Under the pieces are notes generated by a model. That model saw nothing but the letters and a program-made list of their open reading frames with translations, made no database searches and had not been told where the DNA came from. Position numbers and translations under genes: made by a program. A DNA stretch of 64,000 nucleotides from Hypomyces perniciosus (Eukaryota; Ascomycota; Sordariomycetes; Hypocreales; Hypocreaceae): positions 3,871,501-3,935,500 of the forward strand of contig SPDT01000006.1 in NCBI GenBank assembly GCA_008477525.1, read 5' to 3'. Of this stretch, positions 46,009 to 56,021 are shown in pieces. Every line of letters begins with the position of its first letter. Within the stretch, counting starts at the first letter, position 1.

Positions 46009-46606
46009 TTACGACAGAGGATAGGAAGTCTGGGGAAGAGATTCGAGGTGCTTTCGGTGGTGCTCGTTGGCCTATGTAAACTGTCAGTCCCTGAAGAGCT
46101 ATATCCTTTAAGAGAGTCAGGCATACGAAGGGATTTCCGCAGTAGTTGCAAGTGGCGATTTCAGGCTTGTCGGTGTTGATGAAAATCCTCGGGTGACCGG
46201 CAGGGCCACCACCTCCATCGCACGAAACAATTCGATCGTGAGTCCACTTCACAGGCACCTTGTGTACCAATTCCATCGCCGACTGAGGTTGAGGCTGTGA
46301 ACAAGGTCAGTATCCGTGCCCTTTCCCAGCTCAACGTCTCAAAGCCCATACCTGAAGGCTGAAGTCTGTTTGTTCGAAACGGGGGCCGGTCATGGCCTTC
46401 GATCGGGGCTTCTGGTTTCGGGACCAGACATCTAATCGGTTGGGAGCCTGGCCGATCGCTGTAGATTCAGACTCGACTACCGCAGCGGTTTCGCTTGAGC
46501 TTGTGGGCACAGCTTCGAAGTGGCGGGCGGAGGTGGTGAAGGCTCGCTGTGAGGTGCGCAGGCTGCGCGCCAGCGTTCCAATTGCCCTCAATTGAGAAGA
46601 CGCCAT
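46009..46606 (-). CDS. complex I zinc-binding subunit NDUFS6 (13-kDa)
   Basis: Three exons on the minus strand (46606-46352, 46294-46127, 46071-46009; introns 57 and 55 nt, donors GTATGG and GTATGC) encode 161 residues. NDUFS6 (NUMM) binds zinc and is a late-assembly subunit in the peripheral arm of NADH:ubiquinone oxidoreductase. MASSQLRAIGTLARSLRTSQ is an Arg-rich mitochondrial presequence. The conserved domain has VSCDGGGGPAGHPRIFINTD and KPEIATCNYCGNPFA, giving a Cys, His, Cys, Cys zinc site. The last exon supplies NEHHRKHLESL. Budding yeast has no complex I, so this again marks a filamentous fungus. It shares a 339-bp promoter with the Mpp6-like gene. Confidence 0.94.
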
Positions 46607-46945
46607 AGTTGTAACGCTTGTAATCGGACTGTATGGCTTGAATCCGAACCCGATCGATCGCTTGCCTCAAGTCGAAGTCGTCGGCCACAAGTGGCTCTGT
46701 GGTGCCGGAATAAAGATTTTCCACGCCTAACAGCAAATGCAACATTGATGCGGCGTGCTGCAAGCCACACACCTCAAGCTACACTGGGGTGCCTCCGACT
46801 CTGGGCAATTTTTTTGACTTCATATTTCGACGACAACAACCGGTGCCATCCACAACCGTGGGCATTTGCAGCGTACATTACTACTGAGGTCGTTTCCTGG
46901 AATCTGAAATCATTGATTTAGCCGTTTGGAGTTCATACCCCAACC
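46607..46945. promoter_or_regulatory. shared promoter of the NDUFS6-like and Mpp6-like genes
   Basis: A 339-bp divergent spacer between a complex I subunit and an exosome cofactor. No motif stands out. Confidence 0.45.
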
Positions 46946-47853
46946 ATGGCTCTAGAAACACCCAAAGGCGTGTCGTCAAGACTTTTGACGATGAAGTTTA
47001 TGCAGCGAGCTGCTGCGTCGGCTTCATCTTCCCCAGGCACGGAATCGAACTCGTCGAAGAAACGAAAGCTGAACCATTCGCCTGCACAAGGGCGACTCAA
47101 CGCGCTCATCGACCAGGCTTCGATCCAAGCCGCACTCGATGACCAGGAAGCAAAGCGGCAGGCAGCTTTGGAAAAGCACTCCACGGCCGACTCGCGCTGG
47201 GTCCTTAATACTACATTTGATAAGCCAAAACCTGACAGGCCTTCAAATGCGCCGCTCAATATTGTTTACGTGGGCTACGGCGACATAGACTCGTCCAACG
47301 AATCAGGTGGCGAAGATGCGCCACAGAGCGGCCGAATGTCGACACGGAAGAACTCAAGGCGAAATAGAAGGCGAGCTGCAATGAAATCCCAGATTCAGAA
47401 CCAGAATCAGAATCAGGCATGTCCCAATATTCACCTCGGCGCCTAGCACTCCTCTTTATCCTATGGCTGACATTTGGGTAGACGTCTGGATCCGGGAAGC
47501 CATCAAATGCCGAAGATGACTCGAGCGAAGATGCTTCTAGTGATGACGACGACGACTCCAGCCCCAAACGCAGAAGTAGGCATTCTGATGCTGGTCAGGA
47601 TTCACGAGAACGATCGAGCCAATCGCGCTCTCGATCGAGGTCCAAGTTGAGCCAGGAAAGTAAAAAGGCCAAAGACTTTCGTGAGAAACGAAAGAAGAAG
47701 GATATTCGGCTGAACCAAATCACCTCCATATCAAATTCACTGGGTCCCAGCAGCAGCCCGTCGTCTCCCACATGCTATAATTGCAAGCAGCCTGGACACA
47801 AAGCCTCGAACTGTCCCGACGGGGGCTCGCAGTCTTCATCGCGAAAATCGTGA
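46946..47853 (+). CDS. Mpp6-like exosome cofactor with a C-terminal CCHC zinc knuckle
   Basis: Exons 46946-47416 and 47482-47853 encode 280 residues. The N-terminal motif SSRLLTMKFMQRAAA is the hallmark of the Mpp6/MPHOSPH6 family, which links the nuclear RNA exosome to the Mtr4 helicase; RWVLNTTFDKPKPD and LNIVYVGYGDID are further family-like blocks. The C-terminal half is acidic, then Arg/Ser-rich (SQSRSRSRSK), then has a zinc knuckle CYNCKQPGHKASNC with ligands C255, C258, H263 and C268. Yeast and human Mpp6 lack such a knuckle. The intron starts GCATGT rather than GT; this is the only donor that keeps frame with the acceptor GGGTAG. If the intron were not spliced, translation would stop at 47446 and lose the knuckle. 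Confidence 0.85.
47417..47481 (+). other. GC-AG intron in the Mpp6-like gene
   Basis: 65-nt intron with donor CAG|GCATGT, branch GGCTGACAT and acceptor GGGTAG, phase 0. The only nearby GT (GTCCCA) gives the wrong frame. Confidence 0.7.
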
Positions 47854-50800
47854 AAAACGCCCATCGTGCGAAGCTTCGCCAGGGTTTTTCCCATTTACGC
47901 CAAACCTGCATCGTACGTACCCGCTGCTTTCATGACCATTTATAGACACCGAAGTTCTCTTTAATTCCGATTATTATACCCTGTTCTAGCGGGGAGGAAT
48001 ATCCAAATATTGTCCATATCAGCATCCTTTGCCGAAGCACATGCCTCTTAGTGAAGTAAAACTCTCTGTGTGTTATTACAGATACGATACACATTGACAT
48101 TAGTACTGAAGTCTCTAAGGTGTGTAAATCCCTGGTTGACTTTTGTGTGATCTAGGTCGAGAATGGAAGCTGTTCGTTGCCCTGTGCATACTAAGGGCCG
48201 CGGTTGGCATCAATGGAATAGCGTAGTGATACCTCAACGGATGCGTATGCGATTGGTACACGTGAAGATCGTGTTGGATATTAGACACTCTATTAGTGCG
48301 GGAGAAATGTTGTCATTGTTTCTGATAACTGCAGGCACTAAATCCCGGTTCTGTATTGCTCCAAGGAATGGTACGAGGTAAGTGGTATATAGTTATAGTA
48401 TTTCCATTTGTGTGTTGGCCAGTGGCAACTGCGGGCGCACATATCGTGAATGCGTTATATAATACATAATGTTTTTTCCACTTTTTTCGTTACCACAATG
48501 GTCACTGTGGGCTTGCATGTGAAAGCGAGCCATGTAATGCCACCTTCTTAAACGATGGGGCTTTTGCATCTTGGCTCCCGTTTTCAAGGGAATAGTGTCC
48601 GTCCTTAGTCCAGTTTTTTAGTCTTAACCGACAACCTTCTGGTTTGTTTCCCTCAGAGTTCGTATCAGGCTTCAATAAACGCGGGCTTGCTGCTCCGTAT
48701 TGATGCACGATTCCTAGGTACTATTAATACCAAGGCACCAATAGTACTACCAGCCTAATCTTGGCAAAGCCGCTAAGAAAGCCACTGCAAGGGATTTTAT
48801 CCGAAGTCCTTGGATCTTGGTACCTAGGTATGTAGAAGTAGTAACATACAGCACCTATCCTTTGCCGCACAGCGAGTGCGATATTGGTTCAATCTGTGGG
48901 AGTTCAACTATTTTCCGAAAACAAGAGTGCATTGCAACGTTAAAGCAAATGGTGAGACCTAGGAGTGCCGGACTTGGAAGTTGTTATGAGTGTTACTAGA
49001 CATACCTATATATAACTCTGTTGTCTCTTTTCAGATAGGCCCTTTTGTTGATAGTGGATCTGCCACACCACCTCATAGTGTTCAGCAAGCCTGCTCCGTG
49101 TTTCGCCCATCGACCGAGTGGCTTGCATATTAAGGGAGCAAATATCTGATTGTTTGTACGAAGTAAGCATCAGGAGTCTACGGAGTAGGAGGAAGGAACG
49201 CAATTCAGATCGGGGACTTTTGAGGCTCGGCGGCATATGGTCCGGCAGTTCTCTTCGTTTTAACATAAGAGACTGCAATGTCACTCGTTTATGCCTCGTA
49301 TAGCAATAGCACCTGTACCAGTTCAATGGTACAGGATATCAGCAATTGGCGGATGATGTCGGTTCCCGTGTTGTCCAACAACACGAGATTGTAGTGTTTT
49401 GCCATCCCAAGGACAACCCGAAGCCCCGTTCAGGCGGCAAATGCCATACGAACAAGCCTCTAGAAATGCTTCGGAGTTGGAGTACACTGGGGGCTCAATG
49501 AGTCGCAACCTAAACGGTATCAGTCCCCATCCAAACATGGTTCCTCAGTTCTCACTTGCGTTCGAAGGCCCCGGCACTCTATTCCTACCCCGGCTCGGCA
49601 GTGCGGATGTACCCCAGCATCTTCCAGGGCCGGGCGAGTGTTGGTGTTGACGTGTCAGTCCCACGATTTACGAACTGGTCAAAGTCATGCAGGGCCCCGG
49701 GCTCACCGACTCAATTCAAGTGGCAGATCAGATCGCCCGAGGTCCATTTTAGCGCGTCCGTATCCCTGGAGAAGAGGAGAAAATCTCAGAGGCTAACTAG
49801 TAGAGGGTGCTAATGCTGGATGCCTGATGTCTAGCAGCACGGCGTACTCTGCTATAGTATTCCGTACCTGTAGTGATATGGATGTATTACCTAGGAGAGC
49901 AGGTGGTAGGACAGAGGCCCAGTGATGATTGTAAAGCCAAAATTCATGCATCAGAGCTTCTCTGAATAGCGTACTCCGTAAACGGAGCCACATACATATC
50001 ACATGAACTACCTTGAACAGCGAACAAGGCAGGTACGTTTGTATTTGACAGATGGACACAACTCTCACGGTTCTCGCGCCACGAAGCAATGCCAACTGAA
50101 TATGTCGACGCTACGGAGTACTCATCCATCAGAACGGCGTGCTAATGCATGTTGGCACATCCCTCCCCGCACCCCTTGCAGAATTACGCAGGGCGTTTGC
50201 GACCCTGGCCATAAAGGTACACAATGGATATCTTACCTTTGTAGCATGTCAGCCGGGGCGCAAAAAACGCAATCCGCAAAAAGCTCACATGGCTTCAGTA
50301 ATCATAAGTCTTGGCTCTATTAAAAAGAATGTATACATAGGAGGCAAGCAATGCCAAGTTGGGTTTTCTGCATGTGCGTATTACTCGTACTTCGTGTCTA
50401 TGTATCTGAGCCGTGAGTTCGATTCTCCCCCTGTAGCATATGGTTATCATGCCTCGCTGCGATCCCAACAAAGGGCGGCAGCATCTGGGTGCTAGCAGTA
50501 TGACGCCACGTTTGCCTTGTCTTTGTTTCACGGGTCAACTTGGCCAATTTTCGTTTGACGAACAAACATGAAGTAACTCAAGGCGACTCCGAGAAGCCAA
50601 TATTGGGGTGAGTTGTCAATGATCTAGGCCGAGCGTCAGGGGTCAAGATTGATCCCAAAGTCCAGGGTCTGGTAAGTGGATGTGGATGTGCGTAGGTGCC
50701 CGGCAAGATCAAAGCCCATCACTGCTTTCGGCGCGTGTGATTCAATGGTGTCAACCACCTGGCCTTTGGGTATAAATGCCGGCTACCATTCCGTCTGTCA

Positions 50801-51394
50801 GGTTGCGGTCGGTCCTGGGCCGCAAAACAATAGTGCGAGGGCGCAGTGGGTTCCAACAAAGACAACGGAATCATATACATACCTATCAGCAATAACAGCG
50901 CCTCTGTTTTTACTTTATTTCCACCAGCCATTACTCTTCCTGTACTTCGTACAGCGTGCTACCTTATGAAGTGTTCCATGGCACAGACATTGTGTTTTCG
51001 TGCCTACAACTAGATCGGGACGTCTTCGGTTCAGGTCGTTTCCCATCCCACCACCTCCCAAGGCTCTCGCCATCTAGAATAGTCTCTGGCACGTTGAGGT
51101 TCACAAACCACTTCCCAGTTTCTCGGCTTCATTGCGCTCTAATTCGTCTGAACTCCCCAGCCCAAGGGCCTAAAGTAAGTAGTGGCGCACCCCACTAAAT
51201 CCAGCAGACAGGCGGAGACCCGCTGGCAGCTTCAGCGTTGACACACCGCACCACAGGTTTGGGTCGGCCTGCCACTGCCACCAAAACAACGGCCATTCCT
51301 CCACTACTACTTCTCTCATCCTCTTCACCATCGCCTCGTCCTGCATTCCCCTCTGCTGCGGCCAGGCCATAGTAGTACTCGTTACGTTTACGCC
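47854..51394. other. large gene-free region
   Basis: 3.5 kb without an acceptable gene. Open frames are all short, scattered on both strands and without motifs. TACGGAGTA motifs lie near 49180, 49974 and 50113, with TACTTCGTA near 50944. A tRNA-like T-arm at about 50413-50428 was examined and rejected. The last 200 bases are the STE23 promoter and leader. Confidence 0.5.
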
Positions 51395-54300
51395 ATGCCT
51401 CCCCCCGCATCACAGGCGCATGCACCGGCGCAGGTCGAGGCTGTTGCTCAGGCTCAGGCCCAGGGCCCTAGCCGCCACTCACCCGTTGTCCTCTTGACAG
51501 ACCACCTTGAGAAGCCGTCCCTCGATGACCGCGACTATCGCGTGATCCGTCTGGAAAACGAGCTCGAGGCCCTGCTGGTTCACGACCCGGAGACGGACAA
51601 GGCCAGCGCTGCCCTCGACGTCAATGTTGGAAACTTCAGTGACGAAGATGGCATGCCGGGCATGGCCCACGCCGTAGAGCATGTAAGCTATCATCACCAC
51701 CACCCGCCAATCCTTGTTCCCCCACCATTGGCTGACATCGCGGCGCCATCAGCTCCTGTTCATGGGTACAAAGAAATTCCCCATCGAGAATGAGTACGGA
51801 CAGTACCTGTCGGCCAATTCAGGCAGCTCTAACGCCTACACGGCCTCGACGTCGACCAACTACTTCTTCGAGGTGGCCGCCAAGCCGGCCAATGATGAAG
51901 ATCCCTCGGATACCAACCCATCGCCGCTGCGTGAGGCGCTCGACCGGTTTGCGCAATTCTTCATTGAGCCGCTGTTCTTGTCCAGTACCTTAGATAGGGA
52001 GCTGAAGGCCGTCGATTCTGAAAACAAAAAGAACCTGCAAAATGACACATGGCGTCTTCACCAGCTGGATAAGTCCTTGTCGAATCCAAACCATCCATAC
52101 TGCCACTTCTCAACCGGCAATTTGGAAGTCCTCAAGACCCTTCCCGAGGCCAGGGGGTTTAATGTGAGGGACAAGTTCATCGAATTCCATGGCAAGCACT
52201 ACTCTGCCAACCGTATGAAGCTTGTCATCCTAGGACGAGAGCCCTTGGATGTACTCCAAAAATGGACCGTCGAGTTTTTCTCTGGGATCGTCAACAAGAA
52301 CCTGCCACCAAACAGATGGACAAACGAGGTCCCGTTTCGGAAAAGCGAAATTGGTGTCCAGTGGTTTGCGAAACCCGTCATGGATTCCCGGGAACTAAAC
52401 CTATATTTCCCATTCATTGACGAGGAGGACTTGTTTGAGTCCCAGCCCAGCCGATATATTGCTCACCTTGTTGGTCATGAAGGTCCCGGCAGCATCATGT
52501 CATACATCAAAAACAAGGGGTGGGCAAACAGTCTCTCTGCCGGCGCCTACCCCATCTGCCCTGGCACACCCGGTGTCTTTGAGGTACAAATTCGGCTGAC
52601 TGAAGAGGTATGTTACAACCCATTGAGTGTCCAAGCTATTTACTGAGGCTTTTTTTTTAAAAAAAAAACTAGGGCTTGAAGAACTATCCGGAGATTGTCA
52701 AAATATTCTTTCAATATGTCTCCCTGCTTCGCGAGGCTCCTCCGCAAGAATGGATCTTCCAGGAACAGAAGGGAATGGCCGATGTCGACTTCAAATTTAG
52801 GCAAAAAACTCCCGCTAGCCGTTTCACAAGCAGAATTAGCTCTGTGATGCAAAAGCCTTTGCCGCGGGAATGGCTGTTGAGTGGTCAGAGCCGTCTGCGG
52901 ACTTTTGACCCGAAACTTATCGAGCATGCTCTAGCCACGCTTCGACCCGACAATCTTCGTCTATCTATTGTTTCACGCACTTTCCCCGGTAACTGGGACA
53001 AGAAGGAGAAATGGTATGGCACGGAATACCGACACGAGACGATCCCCGATGATCTAATGGAGGAATGGAAGCGCACTGCCCAAACTCCTCACGAGAAGCG
53101 CCTGCCGGAACTTCACCTCCCTCATAAAAACAACTTTATCCCTAACAAGCTTGAAGTGGAGAAGAAGGATGTTGTGGAGCCAGCATTGGCACCACGTATC
53201 CTGAGGAACGACGCAGAGGCAAGGACTTGGTGGAAGAAGGACGATACTTTCTGGGTCCCCAAGGCCAACGTCATTGTGAGCTTGAAGAGCCCCCTCATCT
53301 ACGCATCCGCAGAAAACAGCGTCAAGGCGAGAATCTTCACAGAGCTTATCCGAGATGCACTTGAGGAGTACTCCTACGATGCCGAGCTTGCCGGGCTTCA
53401 GTATACCGTGTCTCTCGACTCTCGTGGCCTTTTTCTCGACATTTCTGGATACAACGACAAACTTCACGTCCTTCTAGAACAAGTCTCTATCACTTTGCGC
53501 GATGTTGAAATTAAAGACGAACGTTTCGATATTGTCAAGGAACGTCTTATTCGAGGGTACGACAATTGGCAGCTTCAGTCTTCATACCAGCAGGTGGGCG
53601 ATTACTTATCATGGCTCAACGCGGAACGTGACTACTTGGTGGAGGAGTTGGCTGTAGAGCTTCGAGGCATCACCGTTGATGCCGTTCGACAGTTTCACAA
53701 GCAGATGCTAGCTCAGATGTACATTGAAGTGTACGTGCATGGCAACCTGTACAAGGGGGACGCACTTAGGGTGACCGACATGGTTGAGTCCACCTTGAAG
53801 CCGCGTGTGCTGCCCAAGTCGCAGTGGCCTATCATCCGGTCACTCATTCTGCCTCCAGGGTCAAACTATGTCTACAAAAAGACCCTCAAAGATCCAGCAA
53901 ATGTCAACCACTGTGTCGAGACTTGGCTTTACATCGGTGATAAGGGTGATCGCGAGATTCGCGCAAAAACATTGTTGATCGACCAGATGATCCACGAGCC
54001 CGCATTTGATCAACTCAGAACCAAGGAGCAACTTGGATACATTGTTTTTGCAAGCATGCGAGGCTTTGCTACTACATGCGGTTTCCGATTCTTGGTTCAG
54101 AGCGAGAGAACTCCGGACTATCTGGATAGGCGCATCGAGGCGTTCTTGACTCAATTCGGCGATACCCTTCAGAAGATGACGGACACCGAATTTGAGGGCC
54201 ACAAACGAAGCTTGATGATCAAACGGCTTGAGAAACTTAGAAACCTGGACCAGGAGACCTCCAGACACTGGGCCCAAATTTCAAACGAATACTACGACTT

Positions 54301-54875
54301 TGAACAAGGTGAGTAACATGTGATTGGTTTATTTATTTTTCTCTCCATTGCCTGTTTCAAACGAGGAGAAATATTCTTTTTACTAACTTGATTGACAAAT
54401 AGCCCAGCTTGATGCTACCCACATCAAGCCACTTACCAAAGCCGAGATGTTAAATTTCTATAACAAGTACTTTAGTCCATCGTCCAATACGCGAGCACGC
54501 CTATCGGTTCATCTGTATGCTCGCGGAGCTGGGGAGTTGGACTCAAAGGTCACCGAGCTGTTGCAAAACCTCGGGCTGAATGATATCCCATCAGAGAAGC
54601 GACAGTGCCTCGATATCCTGGATGGATACCTCAAGGGGGAGCGCGAGCTTTCAGACGACAAGCGAGGCTCGATCATATCCCAAGTGAAGGAATTGGGGTT
54701 AACCAAAGCGGCGCATAACACGGAGCTTGGAGCGACTAGTGACGGTGTTTCAGCCGTGGATTCTGCCGTGGAGATTACCGATGGCCGACAGTACAAGGCC
54801 GGCCTTCTAGCAAGCATAGGTGCTCGCCCAGTCAAGGATCTCAGTGAGTACGAAGAACTGGACTCGAAACTATGA
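51395..54875 (+). CDS. STE23: insulin-degrading-enzyme-like M16 metalloprotease (STE23 type)
   Basis: Four exons (51395-51682, 51753-52607, 52673-54308, 54403-54875) encode 1,083 residues. Yeast Ste23 and Axl1 process a-factor pheromone; IDE degrades many short peptides in a closed chamber. The inverted zinc motif HxxEH is HAVEH at 92-96 and is split from the next residues LLFMGT by intron 1, as expected for the HAVEHLLFMGTKKFP block. The downstream zinc ligand Glu is in RELKAVDSENKKN. Later features are the NAYTASTSTNYFFEV block and the C-terminal substrate-binding motif RTKEQLGYIVFASMRG. Introns start GTAAGC, GTATGT and GTGAGT. The N-terminal 30 residues are Ala/Gln/Pro-rich. Intron 2 ends in a run of T followed by a run of A just before its acceptor. 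Confidence 0.95.
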
Positions 54876-55504
54876 GACGCCATGAGTTATCTTGGCGGTG
54901 GGCAGGAGAACCGATAGAGCTGGTGCTGCACACGCAAATACTTCCCATGCGAAGGGATTAATCCTAGGCATTGATTAGACATACATTTTTTGGCATTGGG
55001 AAGAGGGTGACGGTTAGGTCATGGTCGTAATGGTTGGGCCTTTTGGTTACATGAGTTTGAGATGAGAGCACTGGTGTACTTCGTACGAAGTAGACACAAA
55101 TACCATTAGACATAGACTTTTCTTCTGCATCACGTGCTGTTCTATGTAAGAGATGAGGCTAACTGAACAAGCAGCTGCTATTAATAGCCATTTGTCTAAT
55201 GGAATATACCAGAATGATTATGGCAGAACGGAATGGACTTGATTAGACTTGAAAAAGAAAAAAACGCCGAAAAAAAAATCTTTACCCGCTCCTTTCCATA
55301 AGAGACAAAGCCCACATCGCCACTGCTTCAAACTCCCCCACCACCAGGAAGCCACGCACAGGTACTGCAGCTACAGATGCAAACAAGAGATGCAAGCCGT
55401 CTCAAAAAAGGGGGTTGATTTCTAATTTAGTACCCATGAGGGGGAAAATTTATGGCCATTTTGTAAAGATTCGTACTGCCTTGAAACACTGTAATATTGT
55501 GCAT

Positions 55505-55562
55505 CTACGGAGTACTTCGTACATATGTCTCAATGTACGGAGTACATACGAAGTACATACGA
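55505..55562. repeat. cluster of TACGGAGTA / TACGAAGTA units
   Basis: In 58 bp there are two TACGGAGTA units and two TACTTCGTA/TACGAAGTA units, the densest group of this motif family in the window. Confidence 0.75.
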
Positions 55563-55831
55563 GTACAGTGCTTGAGCGGTGCTGTGGGGACTGAGAGGGG
55601 CGGGCAGGAAAATCACACCTCCAGGGAGGCTCTCTCATCGCTAGGTGCTTGCAACTGTCAGGGCTCACTTATCCTTGCCCTTTTTAAACTTTCATATCTC
55701 GATCCAAACTGCTGCACCCCCCCAAAGCAAACGGGCGCCGCTGACTCTTTTCTTCAACGTCACCTTGTCTGTGGGCTCCCGGAAATAGAACCACTGCATC
55801 ATCCAGCAGAGGTTCAGCTCAGCCCAGCTCA

Positions 55832-55860
55832 TTCAGTTCGGTTCAGTTCGGTTCAGTTCA
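55832..55860. repeat. 10-bp tandem repeat (GTTCAGTTCG)
   Basis: About three near-perfect copies of a 10-bp unit in the probable promoter or leader of the UBP12-like gene. Confidence 0.75.
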
Positions 55861-55980
55861 GCCTTGCTCAGTAGCCCTGCGCTGTGCCGTGTTTGCTGTT
55901 CTGACTGACTTCACCACCAGCGTTCACAACTTGGCAGAGAGAGAGAGAGACCCACTCAACCGCCAAACACCGCCTACGCC

Positions 55981-56007
55981 GCCTCCCGCCTCCCGCCTCC
56001 CGCCTCC
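55981..56007. repeat. 7-bp tandem repeat (GCCTCCC)
   Basis: Nearly four copies of GCCTCCC ending 15 bp before the only candidate start codon of the UBP12-like gene; probably in its leader. Confidence 0.75.
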
Positions 56008-56021
56008 TACTGAGTGGCCCA

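Larger units (their letters stand above)
54876..56021. other. intergenic; UBP12 promoter with simple repeats
   Basis: No gene. It contains a cluster of TACGGAGTA/TACTTCGTA units (55505-55562), a 10-bp GTTCAGTTCG array (55832-55860), an AG run (55936-55950) and GCCTCCC copies (55981-56007), all before the deubiquitinase. Confidence 0.5.

Noticed and set aside
50400..50470. tRNA-like T-loop (AGTTCGATTC) followed by a D-arm-like GTAGCATATGGTTATC
   Set aside because: No matching acceptor stem, A-box and B-box in the wrong order and spacing; no cloverleaf can be drawn.
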